This document shows positions 56,125 to 64,000 of a stretch of 64,000 nt of DNA, piece after piece; position 1 is the stretch's first letter; each line of letters starts with the position of its first letter. The notes beneath the pieces were generated by a model. The model saw only the letters and a program-made list of their open reading frames with translations. It was not told the origin of the DNA and searched no databases. This DNA comes from UBA4742 sp963773335 (GTDB lineage Bacteria; Actinomycetota; Acidimicrobiia; Acidimicrobiales; Acidimicrobilacustridaceae). The position numbers were made by a program, and so were the translations under genes. The stretch lies in contig CAVZAT010000007.1 of assembly GCA_963773335.1 (NCBI GenBank), positions 62,001 to 126,000 of the forward strand. The letters are read 5' to 3'.

Positions 56125-56307
56125 TCAGGGCGAAGACTCCTTCCGGCGCCGGGTGGCCTTGGAGGTGTTGGCGAACTCGTTCATCACGTTGGCGGTGATG
56201 GGGCGAGCGTCGATCGACCACACGTAGGAGACCTGGCCGCAGGCCGCGTGGTGACGCGACGCAGCGACCGGGGCCAGATGGCCGGTCGTAGCTGGCGTGC
56301 GCTTCAT
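56125..56307 (-). CDS. Small protein of unknown function
   Basis: 60 residues, MKRTPATTG start with GGGGAA upstream as a likely Shine-Dalgarno. It has one cysteine, an aromatic WSIDARPITANV segment and a strongly basic end (KATRRRKESS). The clean terminator just downstream and the start context support a real gene. It lies upstream of and parallel to whiB. No homolog recognised. Confidence 0.55.
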   Translation of the reverse strand: MKRTPATTGHLAPVAASRHHAACGQVSYVWSIDARPITANVMNEFANTSKATRRRKESSP

Positions 56308-56501
56308 CAGACGGTTCCCCTGTGCGGTTCGGTGCGATTCTTGACCCGGCCGCGCCCCGGTGGGGCGGGTCAGGTGAGTGCGAACCATGGGACCACGCCG
56401 GCCGTGAGGTCGTCAACTGTATTTCCGTAGGGCGTCGATGGCGCCTGTGGCCCGTCATCCAGGCGCGTGCGGGGACCCGGCCGGTGGCTCTGGACGGCCG
56501 G

Positions 56502-56507
56502 TAGGGT
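56502..56507 (+). promoter_or_regulatory. Leaderless-type -10 of the thioesterase gene
   Basis: TAGGGT lies 7 bases before ATG 56515. Confidence 0.4.
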
Positions 56508-56514
56508 CGATCGG

Positions 56515-57306
56515 ATGCCCGAGCTCGGCGCCGATCGGCTGCTTCCGCCCCCCGAAGTGGGCCGCACGTTCACGGCCAGCCGACTGGCCCGCTTCGGCGA
56601 CCTCGATCTCAGGGGCCGGCTGCGGTTCGACGCATTGGCCCGGTATTTCCAGGACGTGTCCGGCGACGACACGGTGGACGCCGGCCTCGACAATGTGGCC
56701 TGGGTGGTCAGGCGCACCAAGGTCGAGGTTCATCGGTCGCCGAGGTTCCGTGAGCAGCTCACGCTGTGCACGTTCTGCTCGGGCCTGGGGCGACGGTGGG
56801 CTGAGCGGCGGGTGTCGGTGGCGGGCGATCGGGGCGCTGCCATCGAGGCCGTGTCGTTGTGGATCCATCTCGACGCTGTGTCCGGGCGTCCGGCGTCCAT
56901 GCCCGAGGCCTTCCATCGCCAGTACGACCAGGCCGCCGCCGGACGGGTGGTCTCGACCAGGCTCCAGCATGAGGCCGACCCACCGGCCGGTGCCCGCGTT
57001 CGGCCCTGGGCGTTGCGAGCCACGGACTTCGACCTGTTGGGTCACGTGAACAACGCGGCCACCTGGGCCGCCGTGGAGGAGGTGCTGGCCGACCATCACC
57101 CCGGACCCGGTCCGCTCGACGCCGAGCTCGAGTACCGCCTGGCCATCGAACCGGGGGACACGGTGGCTGTGGCCTCGGTCTCAGGCCCCGACGATGAGCT
57201 GCGCATCTGGATCACGGATCCGACGCCCGAGGCCCCTCGGGTCTACGCCACCGCCCTGGTCCGCGGCGGAGGAGTGAAGCCGCCGAGGCTTGCCGGCGTT
57301 GGGTGA
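56515..57306 (+). CDS. Acyl-ACP thioesterase (FatA/FatB-like double hotdog)
   Basis: 263 residues from ATG 56515; the open frame extends upstream, but TAGGGT 7 bases before this ATG fixes it. First hotdog: LARFGDLDLRGRLRF with ALARYFQDVSGDD and WVVRRTKVEV; second: LRATDFDLLGHVNNAATWAAVEE, where Asn-x-His-like catalytic residues lie in LGHVNN. It releases fatty acids from ACP in plants and some bacteria; here it may set acyl chain supply. Single gene. Confidence 0.85.
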   Translation: MPELGADRLLPPPEVGRTFTASRLARFGDLDLRGRLRFDALARYFQDVSGDDTVDAGLDNVAWVVRRTKVEVHRSPRFREQLTLCTFCSGLGRRWAERRVSVAGDRGAAIEAVSLWIHLDAVSGRPASMPEAFHRQYDQAAAGRVVSTRLQHEADPPAGARVRPWALRATDFDLLGHVNNAATWAAVEEVLADHHPGPGPLDAELEYRLAIEPGDTVAVASVSGPDDELRIWITDPTPEAPRVYATALVRGGGVKPPRLAGVG

Positions 57307-57601
57307 CGCTTCGCCGCTCTGCGTTGCCGCGGTCGGGGCTCGTCGACTTGCCCGTGCGTTGCCCGCCGCCCTCGAGTGTGAACCTACGCCGCCAACAAGA
57401 ACGTAGCGCGAAGGAGGGGGCTTGCCGCAAGTGACCCAAACGTGCTGACCATGACTCGTTCGCTGGGCCGAGCAGGGCCCGAGCCGATGGGGTCAGGAGT
57501 TGTGGAATGGGTGCGTTGCTGTCGGCCGATGGGCTCCTCGGGAGTGCCGAACCGGCCGAGGAGTTGGTGGGGCGGGTGCGTGCGTTCGCTGGCGGCCGGC
57601 C

Positions 57602-59071
57602 ATGACCGATCATGCGGTGGTGATCGCAGGAGGAGGCCCGACCGGACTGATGTTGGCGGGCGAGCTGTCGTTGGCGGGGATCGACGTCGTCATCGTCGAG
57701 CGACGCGCCAGTCAGGATCTCGACGGCTCGCGAGCCGGAGGCCTTCACTCCCGCACCATCGAGGTGCTCGATCAGCGCGGGATCGCAGAACGATTCCTCT
57801 CCGCGGGGCAACAGCACATGAGCCTGGGCTTCTCCCAGACCCGGTTGGACATCAGCGACTTCCCCACCCGCCACAACTACTTGCTCGGGCTGTGGCAGAG
57901 CGACTTCGAGCGCATCCTGGCTGACTGGGTCGGCGAGCTCGGGGTTCCGATCCTTCGTCGCCGCGAGGTGGTCGGCTTCGCTCAGGACGACCGCGGCGTC
58001 GATGTCGAGTTGTCGGGCGACACGACGCTCCGCGCGGAGTACCTCGTCGGATGCGACGGGGGACGCAGCCTGATCCGCAAGGCCGCCGGTATCGACTTCG
58101 CCGGGTGGGATCCGTCGACCAGCTGGCTGATCGCCGAGGTCGAGATGGATGAGGAGCCGGAGATCGGCATGCGCCGCGAGGGTGGCGGGATCGGTCCCGT
58201 GAACCGGGTGGAAGGTGGAGGGCCCTTTCGGGTCGTGCTGAAGGAGGAGCACCTCGACCACACCGACGAGCCCACCCTGCAGGACCTCACCGAGGCGCTC
58301 ATCGCCGCCTACGGGACGGACTACGGCGTGCACAGCCCGACCTGGATCTCCCGGTTCACCGACATGGCGCGACAGGCGGTGTCCTACCGCGAGGGACGGG
58401 TACTGCTGGCGGGCGACGCCGCACACGTGCATCCCCCGCAGGGCGGCCAGGGCCTCAACACCGGGGTGCAGGATGGTGTGAACCTGGGATGGAAGCTGGC
58501 CCAGGTGGTCAGCAAGATCTCACCCGAGCGCCTCCTGGACACCTACCACGCCGAGCGGCATCCGGTCGGGGCCCGGGTGTTGCACAACACCATGGCGCAA
58601 GTGGCGCTCAGCATCGCCGACGACCGTCACCAGGCCCTGCGCGACACCGTGACCGAGCTGCTGAGCATGGAGGAGCCGCGCCGGCGCATCGCCGCGATGA
58701 TCTCCGGTCTCGACATCCACTACGACCTCGGAGAGGGACATCCGCTGCTCGGGCGGCGCATGCCCGACCTCGACCTGCACACCGCCGACGGTCCCGCACG
58801 CGTGTTCACCCTGCTGCACGACGCCCGACCCGTGCTCCTCAACCTCGGTGAACCCGGAGGTTTCGACATCTCTCCCTGGGCGAGTCGAGTCCGGCTCATC
58901 GACGCCAACCACGATGGCGTGTGGGAGCTCCCGGTCCTGGGCGAGATCGCGGCGCCTCCGGCCGTGTTGATCCGGCCCGACGGACATGTCGCCTGGGCGG
59001 GAGACCTCACCGATGCCGAGCTGCCTGAAGCACTCGCGACCTGGTTCGGAGCGGGCACTCCGGCGAACTAG
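57602..59071 (+). CDS. FAD-dependent aromatic monooxygenase (PheA/TfdB-type, rifampicin monooxygenase-like)
   Basis: 489 residues from ATG 57602; the upstream 34 codons of open frame are non-conserved. FAD-binding GGGPTGLMLA at residue 9, the DG motif VGCDGGRSLIRKAAG near 158, and the GD motif LLAGDAAHVHPPQGGQGLNTG near 275 mark the group A hydroxylase family; the C-terminal thioredoxin-like domain is present. Rifampicin-inactivating and polyketide-tailoring members share this pattern, and the specificity cannot be decided here. About 295 bases before it hold no gene. Confidence 0.87.
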   Translation: MTDHAVVIAGGGPTGLMLAGELSLAGIDVVIVERRASQDLDGSRAGGLHSRTIEVLDQRGIAERFLSAGQQHMSLGFSQTRLDISDFPTRHNYLLGLWQSDFERILADWVGELGVPILRRREVVGFAQDDRGVDVELSGDTTLRAEYLVGCDGGRSLIRKAAGIDFAGWDPSTSWLIAEVEMDEEPEIGMRREGGGIGPVNRVEGGGPFRVVLKEEHLDHTDEPTLQDLTEALIAAYGTDYGVHSPTWISRFTDMARQAVSYREGRVLLAGDAAHVHPPQGGQGLNTGVQDGVNLGWKLAQVVSKISPERLLDTYHAERHPVGARVLHNTMAQVALSIADDRHQALRDTVTELLSMEEPRRRIAAMISGLDIHYDLGEGHPLLGRRMPDLDLHTADGPARVFTLLHDARPVLLNLGEPGGFDISPWASRVRLIDANHDGVWELPVLGEIAAPPAVLIRPDGHVAWAGDLTDAELPEALATWFGAGTPAN

Positions 59072-59116
59072 GACGTGGCATCCGGGCGACACCGCGCCAT
59101 CATGTCGTACTGAGGG

Positions 59117-60439
59117 CTAGGCGAGCGGGTCCACCACTCTCCCGAGCAGCAGGGGCTCGCCGCTGGCGCGGTCCACCACGGCCACGATGAAGGGTCGGTC
59201 GACGTTGAGGGAGACGGCGACGGGTTCGACCGGCGGGGGGGCGAGCACCGCAGTGGGTGCGGACGCCTGGCTGCCCTCCTCGTCGGCCGAGAGGAACGAC
59301 TGCTGGTCGGCGGCCGCCAGCCACAGCGGTTCGTCGCTGGTGATCCCGGGTAGCCGGGCCTGACTGGGTTGGAACAGGCTGGCCGCGCCGAGCGTGGAGA
59401 GCGGGCCGGACAGGTCTGACTGGGTGGTGAACTGGAACCGCGGCATCTCCAGGCTGACGGAGGTGGGCACCAGGCCCTCGAGCACCGTTTGCAGCATCGG
59501 CCCGTCGAAGCGCGACTCGAACTCGGCGAAGCGTCCGGCGTCGGGCACGACCACCACCATGGCCAGCTGACGGCCCAGATAGGGCAGCATCACCGCTCGC
59601 CAGCCGGGGCCCGCGTCATAGAGCAGGCCGCGGCTGGCCGTGATGCTCATGGTGGTGTCGTCCTCGCTGTGGCCGTCGAGACGGTGGAACGTGTCCTGGC
59701 GCGTCCGGCTCACGTCGAAGCGCTGGTCCCAGGGGGCGGCGATGGCGGTGCCCGTGGCGGTGACGAGGCGCGTGGCCTCGGTGGTCTGCTTGGACGGGAC
59801 CACCTGGTCGAGCTGGTCGGAGGTCTCGGTCGCCATCCAGCTGTTGATGGTCGTGGCGGCCGCTCGGGGATCGGAGCGGAAGTCGACCAGGCGCATCCCG
59901 GTACCGAACCATCGGGCCAGCTGGTCGAGGAACCGTGGTTCCACGTGTGTGTCGAGCTGACCCCACAGGGCAACCGGGATCTGGATGGTGATGTGCCCCT
60001 GGCGCACATTGTTCTGGCGGTCGCCGTCGCGGGTGTCGATCTGCTGGGAGAGGGTGTTGAGACCGGCATCGAGCTGGCGGGGATCGGCGACGTGCTGGAC
60101 TGCGGCCAGCTGCGCGGCAGTCACGCCGGCGGCCCCGGCGCCGACCTGGGCCAGCGCGAGGGAAGTGGCGTACGGGGAGAAGCCGAAGTTCTGCTCCTGA
60201 CGGGCGAGCTGGTGGTAGAGGTCGGTCCCCAGCTGGGAGTTGGCCGCCACGATGGCCTCGGTCGTGCTGCGGTCGATGGGTGCCCGGCTGGCCGAGGACC
60301 CCACCTCGGTCCCGCTCGAGGACCCGCTGCAGGCGGCCAAGCCGACTCCCAGGGCCAACACCAGCGCGCTCCAGCGCAGGCCACTGGCTCGGCGGCGGGG
60401 TCGCGGGCGGAGATGGCTGACCATGATCCTCTCCAGCAT
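59117..60439 (-). CDS. Serpin-family protease inhibitor, predicted lipoprotein
   Basis: 440 residues. A signal peptide with lipobox GLAAC (Cys37) implies a lipid anchor on the outer face. Serpin features: NFGFSPYATSLALAQVGAGA near residue 88 (FSPxS block), INSWMATETSDQLDQVV (the conserved N-W-V-x-T-x-I block), the reactive-loop hinge DEEGSQASAPTAV near 384, and the C-terminal signature DRPFIVAVVDRASG. The loop tip, after PTAV, is LAPPPVEP, which would set protease specificity. Convergent with the monooxygenase. Confidence 0.9.
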   Translation of the reverse strand: MLERIMVSHLRPRPRRRASGLRWSALVLALGVGLAACSGSSSGTEVGSSASRAPIDRSTTEAIVAANSQLGTDLYHQLARQEQNFGFSPYATSLALAQVGAGAAGVTAAQLAAVQHVADPRQLDAGLNTLSQQIDTRDGDRQNNVRQGHITIQIPVALWGQLDTHVEPRFLDQLARWFGTGMRLVDFRSDPRAAATTINSWMATETSDQLDQVVPSKQTTEATRLVTATGTAIAAPWDQRFDVSRTRQDTFHRLDGHSEDDTTMSITASRGLLYDAGPGWRAVMLPYLGRQLAMVVVVPDAGRFAEFESRFDGPMLQTVLEGLVPTSVSLEMPRFQFTTQSDLSGPLSTLGAASLFQPSQARLPGITSDEPLWLAAADQQSFLSADEEGSQASAPTAVLAPPPVEPVAVSLNVDRPFIVAVVDRASGEPLLLGRVVDPLA

Positions 60440-60474
60440 GACCGGCGACGGAGTCGTCGGTGCACACCCCCGCC

Positions 60475-60480
60475 TAGGCT
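60475..60480 (+). promoter_or_regulatory. Leaderless-type -10 of the aldo/keto reductase gene
   Basis: TAGGCT lies 6 bases before ATG 60487. Confidence 0.45.
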
Positions 60481-60486
60481 CGGGCG

Positions 60487-61497
60487 ATGCGCTACGTCGA
60501 GGTGAACGGGGTCCAGCTCTCGGCCATCGGGGTCGGGACGTGGCAGTTCGGGGCCAAGGAGTGGGGCTACGGCGAGGACTACGCCCGTCGCACGGCCCGC
60601 CAGATCATCGACCGGGCCATCGACCTGGGCGTCAACCTGGTGGACACCGCGGAGATCTACGGCCTGGGGGAGTCGGAGCGGATCGTGGGTCGCGCCATCG
60701 CCGAGCGCCGCGACCAGGTCTTCGTGGCCACCAAGCTGTTCCCGGTCCTACCCATCCCACCTGTGGTGGAGTGGCGGGCCATCGAGTCGGCCGGACGGCT
60801 CAAGGTCAGCACGCTGGACCTGTACCAGGTGCACTGGCCCAATCCGTTCGCGCCCAACGGCCCCACCATGCGCGGGCTGCGCCGACTGCAACAGGTGGGG
60901 GTGGTGCGAAACGTCGGGGTCAGCAACTTCAGCTTGCTGCGCTGGAGGACCGCCGAGCGCCTGCTGGGCTCGCCGGTGCTGTCCAACCAGGTGCAGTACA
61001 GCCTGGTGGCCCGCAAACCCGACCGCGACCTGGTGGGCTACGCCCAGAACAACGACCGGTTGATCATCGCCTACAGCCCGCTCGGCCAGGGCTTGCTGGG
61101 CGGCCGGTATGACGTCGACCATCCCCCACCGCCGGGCGTGCGCACCAACAACCCGCTGTTCCTTCCCGACAACCTCGACCGCGCTGCCGGCCTGCTGACC
61201 GCCCTGCGCGAGATCGCCGGGCGCCATCAGGCCACCCCGGCACAGGTCGCGCTGGCCTGGGTGATCCGCCGGCCGAACGTGGTGGCCATCCCGGGCGCCA
61301 GCTCGGTGGCTCAGCTGGAGGCCAACGTGGCCGCCGCCGACCTCGAGCTGTCCGACGACGAGGACGCCCGCCTCACCCAGGAGAGCGATCGATTCCAGCC
61401 CACGCGGGGTGTAGCCGCCCTGCCCGGCCTGATCGCCGCTCGACAAGCCGCCCGCGCGGCCAAGGCTGCCCAGGTCGAGACGCCCGAGAAGGCGTAG
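60487..61497 (+). CDS. Aldo/keto reductase
   Basis: 336 residues, TIM-barrel NADPH-dependent reductase. NLVDTAEIYGLGESE places catalytic Asp and Tyr near residues 48-53; FVATKLFP supplies the Lys; QVHWPN the His; VGVSNFSL and the late ALAWVIRRPNVVAIPGAS with the NADPH site complete the family pattern. It is of the broad AKR family typified by general stress and sugar-aldehyde reductases. Divergent from the serpin gene. Substrate unknown. Confidence 0.9.
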   Translation: MRYVEVNGVQLSAIGVGTWQFGAKEWGYGEDYARRTARQIIDRAIDLGVNLVDTAEIYGLGESERIVGRAIAERRDQVFVATKLFPVLPIPPVVEWRAIESAGRLKVSTLDLYQVHWPNPFAPNGPTMRGLRRLQQVGVVRNVGVSNFSLLRWRTAERLLGSPVLSNQVQYSLVARKPDRDLVGYAQNNDRLIIAYSPLGQGLLGGRYDVDHPPPPGVRTNNPLFLPDNLDRAAGLLTALREIAGRHQATPAQVALAWVIRRPNVVAIPGASSVAQLEANVAAADLELSDDEDARLTQESDRFQPTRGVAALPGLIAARQAARAAKAAQVETPEKA

Positions 61498-61584
61498 CCG
61501 CCAGGGCAGCGTCGCCGGACCGATGACACCCGGATGCCGAAGGCGCCGGGCGGGAGGCTTGCCGACCAGAGCGGCAATCAAGCA

Positions 61585-61628
61585 GAGGCTGGCCGACCAC
61601 CGGCTGGAGGCTGGTCGACCACCGGGCT
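61585..61628. repeat. Two tandem 22-base repeats with a partial third copy
   Basis: Bases 61585-61606 and 61607-61628 are near-identical (GAGGCTGGCCGACCACCGGCTG type), and a partial copy begins at 61554. The second contains the palindrome TGGTCGACCA. They lie at the 3' end of mrp between two convergent genes and may act in termination. Confidence 0.6.
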
Positions 61629-62813
61629 AAGTGGCTCGGGCGTCCATTGCGTCGAGAGCGGCAACAGCTGCGTCGAGCATGCGGGCCGAACAACCAGCCA
61701 TGGACACCGGTGGAGCTGCTTCGGTGGCGATGAGGGTGGCCAGGTCGCCGAAGGCCTGCGCCGCCGCACCGGTGCCCAGCACCACGGGCTGGCCCGAGTC
61801 GCCCCCCGCGGCCACCGAGGTTTCGATCGGGATCTTCGCTAGGAGCGGTACGCCCGCGTCGCGGGCCAGGGCCTGGCCCCCACCCTCGCCGAACAGGGCG
61901 TAGTCCTGACCGTGATCGCAGCGGAAGGTGCTCATGTTCTCCACCACGCCCACGATGCGGATGTAGCTCTTGGTGGCCATGGCCGCGGCCCGGATGGCGA
62001 CCTTCTGGGCGCTCACTGCGGGCGTGGTCACGATGATCATCTCCGTGCGGGGGAGCATCCGGGCCAGGCCCATCTGCACGTCGCCGGTGCCCGGGGGCAT
62101 GTCGATGAGCAGGTAGTCGAGGTCGCCCCAGTCGACATCTTCGAGGAAGTGCTGGACCGCCCGGTTGAGCATGAGTCCCCGCCACATGAGGGCGTCGCCC
62201 TCGTCGTCGACCAGCAGACCCATCGACACCACCTCGAGGCGACCCCCGCCCAGCAGCTTGATGTGCGGGGCGATCTTGCGCTCCCCGGTGGTGGCGCCGG
62301 CCAGGCGGCCTTCGATGCCCAGCATGCGCGGCACGGAGAAGCCCCAGATGTCGGCGTCGAGCACGCCCACCGCGAAGCCCTTGGCGGCCAGGGCGGCGGC
62401 CAGGTTGACGGTGACCGACGACTTGCCCACTCCGCCCTTGCCCGAGGCGATGGCCAGCACCCGGGTGCTGGCCGGCACGGCCGTGTCGGGTGCCTGCTCC
62501 CGTACGTTCCAGCGGGCCTTGGCCATCGCCGCAGCCTTCTCCTCGGCGCTCAGCTCGGTCCACTCGAGCTTGACACCGGTCACGCCCGGGAGCGACTCGA
62601 CCCGGGCCTTCACGTCGCGTTGCAGCTGGGCGCGCAGGGGCAGCCGGCGGTGGTCAAGGCGATCGTCACCACCACATGGCCTTCTGGGCTCACGTCGACG
62701 CCCTTGGCCATCCCCAGCTCGACGATGTCGCTGCCGAGCTCGGGGTCGATGACGCCGCGCAGCAGGCCCATGACCTCGTCAGGCTGCGGGGCGGCGACCA
62801 CCGGTTCATCCAT
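61627..62813 (-). CDS. mrp: Mrp/NBP35-family Fe-S cluster carrier ATPase (frameshifted)
   Basis: About 396 residues. The N-terminal MIP18/DUF59 domain (RGVIDPELGSDIVELGM, TTAGCP) is followed by the P-loop IASGKGGVGKSSVTVNL, then DADIWGFSVPRMLGI and VIDMPPGTGD-like LLIDMPPGTGDVQ. The frame breaks near 62638, where one C of a short run seems missing (GCP then LRAQLQRDV). Carries and hands on [4Fe-4S] clusters. Divergent from a SufR-like regulator gene. Confidence 0.9.
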
Positions 62814-62841
62814 GCCCCCGATTTTACCGGGAAGTGCCGTG

Positions 62842-62847
62842 TAATCT
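62842..62847 (+). promoter_or_regulatory. Leaderless-type -10 of the SufR-like gene
   Basis: TAATCT lies 6 bases before GTG 62854 (3 before GTG 62851), favouring the second GTG as start. Confidence 0.45.
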
Positions 62848-62853
62848 GGTGTG

Positions 62854-63594
62854 GTGACCGACGGACCCGAAACCCCGACCGGCGACGGCCAGTCGGCGGC
62901 CTCGCCCAACCCGTCGCGGGCACCCGGTCTGGACATCCTCAAGGCGTTGGGCGACAACACCCGCTACGCCATCTATCTAGAGCTGGCCCGGTCGCCCCGA
63001 CCGCTGTCCACGGCTGACATCGCCGAGGTGCTGGGGTTGCACGTGAACACCGTGCGGCCGCACCTCGAGCGCATGCGCGAGGTCGGCCTGCTCGTGGTCA
63101 CCACCACCTCGCGGGGCGATGTCGGGCGGCCCCAGCATCGCTACTCGTTGGCCTCCGACGCACCCTGGTTGGGTTTGGAGCCCTCACCGCTGCCCGTCCT
63201 GGCCCGCGCCGTGCTCTCGGCCGCCCACGCGGCCGGCCTGGCCCCCGACGAGCTGGTGGATGCCGGACGCGACCAGGGCCGGTTCGACGCGGCCCGTTGG
63301 CCCGACGGCGCGGATGCCCTCGAGGCGTTGGCCGATGAGCAGGCCCGACTGGGCTTCGACCCGGAGGTGGTTGAACTGGACGAGGGCGCGGTCATGGCCT
63401 TCGCCCACTGCCCGTTCCGTGAGCTGGCCGAACTGCATCCCGATCTGGTCTGCTCCCTGCACCGGGGGCTGGTAGAGGGCCTCGTCGAGCGCATCGGCCG
63501 CGTGGCCGTGGCACGGTTCCATCCGTTGGTGGATCGCAGCCCTTGCCAGGTGGAGCTGGTCTCGACCGGATCCGGCTCTCGCGCCCAAGGTTGA
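62854..63594 (+). CDS. SufR-like winged-helix transcription regulator
   Basis: 246 residues from GTG 62854. ArsR/DeoR-type winged helix near residues 28-95, with TADIAEVLGLHVNTVRPHLERM as recognition region and GRPQHRYSL as wing. The C-terminal part has three cysteines (187, 201, 232 counted from GTG 62851: HCPF, LVCSLH, SPCQV) spaced 14 and 31, close to the three cluster-binding cysteines of cyanobacterial SufR. It lies between mrp and erpA, fitting a role as Fe-S-sensing repressor. Whether it controls suf genes elsewhere is unknown. Confidence 0.82.
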   Translation: MTDGPETPTGDGQSAASPNPSRAPGLDILKALGDNTRYAIYLELARSPRPLSTADIAEVLGLHVNTVRPHLERMREVGLLVVTTTSRGDVGRPQHRYSLASDAPWLGLEPSPLPVLARAVLSAAHAAGLAPDELVDAGRDQGRFDAARWPDGADALEALADEQARLGFDPEVVELDEGAVMAFAHCPFRELAELHPDLVCSLHRGLVEGLVERIGRVAVARFHPLVDRSPCQVELVSTGSGSRAQG

Positions 63595-63651
63595 CTGGCC
63601 GCGACGGGCCGGTAACGTAGAAGGGCATCCCGTGCTCCCAGGAGGACCTCC

Positions 63652-63972
63652 GTGATCGCTCTGACTGACAACGCCGCCATCAAGGTCAAGGATCTCATCG
63701 CCCAGGAGGGTGACGACGCGCTGATGCTTCGCGTCGCGGTGCGTCCTGGCGGCTGCTCGGGTTTCAGCTACGAGATGTTCTTCGACACCGACCGGGCCGG
63801 TGACGACCTGGTGGCCGACTACTCAGGGGTCAAGGTGGTGGTCGACCCGTCGAGCGCCCAGCTGCTGTCAGGAGCCACGCTCGACTACAGCGACGGGCTG
63901 CAGGGCGCCGGGTTCGCCATCGACAACCCCAACGCCAACCGCACCTGCGGCTGCGGTCAGTCCTTCAGCTGA
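63652..63972 (+). CDS. erpA: A-type iron-sulfur carrier (HesB/IscA/ErpA family)
   Basis: 106 residues. The three conserved cysteines are Cys35 in RPGGCSGFSY and Cys99 and Cys101 in the C-terminal CGCG. Transfers Fe-S clusters to target enzymes. GTG 63652 follows a clear AGGAGG Shine-Dalgarno, unlike the leaderless genes nearby. Which A-type subgroup (ErpA or IscA) cannot be fixed by eye. Last complete gene of the window. Confidence 0.93.
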   Translation: MIALTDNAAIKVKDLIAQEGDDALMLRVAVRPGGCSGFSYEMFFDTDRAGDDLVADYSGVKVVVDPSSAQLLSGATLDYSDGLQGAGFAIDNPNANRTCGCGQSFS

Positions 63973-64000
63973 CCCCTCCCGAACCGCCGCCTGCCCAGCC

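Overview
The window is one stretch of a very GC-rich actinobacterial chromosome. WhiB, PurS with a short PurL, the DUF2017-ClpS pair, two F420-type luciferase-like enzymes, a CtaF-type oxidase subunit and many apparently leaderless genes fit class Acidimicrobiia; that assignment is an inference. There is no sign of phage, insertion sequences or CRISPR.

Layout. Positions 1-9.4 kb hold nucleotide synthesis: purB (cut by the window edge), purC, purS, purQ, a reverse-strand conserved gene, purL, purF, purM, pyrE. After a 0.6 kb non-coding stretch, 10.0-22.4 kb is one tightly overlapping row of six membrane or secreted proteins: a glycosyltransferase fused to an HprK-like ATPase, a GtrA/GT39-like fusion, a phospholipase C-like phosphoesterase, a secreted beta-rich protein, a GH99-like protein and a purple-acid-phosphatase-like protein with a repeated C-terminal array. 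Positions 22.4-28.5 kb carry housekeeping genes (malic enzyme, HAD hydrolase, alkyltransferase-like protein, K+ channel, CorA-like transporter) and a Glu-Asp-Phe tRNA cluster. Positions 28.5-37.2 kb hold a membrane metallopeptidase, DUF2017, clpS, ctaA, a large LPLTG-anchored subtilase-like protein and an F420-type oxidoreductase.

Positions 37.4-46.0 kb are a respiratory block: ctaB, then three genes resembling oxidase subunits I, III and IV, then a normal caa3-type oxidase ctaC-D-E-F. The subunit I-like protein of the triad lacks every heme and CuB ligand that CtaD has. This degenerate oxidase module is the best candidate for an undescribed system. Positions 46.0-51.8 kb hold an ABC exporter, serS, sdhC, sdhD, pdxH and a methyltransferase; this part is full of single-base frameshifts. 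The remainder carries a second F420-type enzyme, a poly-gamma-glutamate hydrolase-like protein, ccdA/tlpA thiol-redox genes, whiB, an acyl-ACP thioesterase, a flavin monooxygenase, a serpin lipoprotein, an aldo/keto reductase and an Fe-S set (mrp, a SufR-like regulator, erpA).

Sequence quality. At least twelve genes are split by one-base shifts, including essential purF and serS. The shifts are mostly extra bases and are densest at 46.8-49.3 kb. I read them as consensus errors and give whole-gene spans. Many first genes of transcription units have a TAnnnT-like hexamer 6-9 bases before the start codon and no Shine-Dalgarno, so leaderless translation looks common; I used this to choose several starts.
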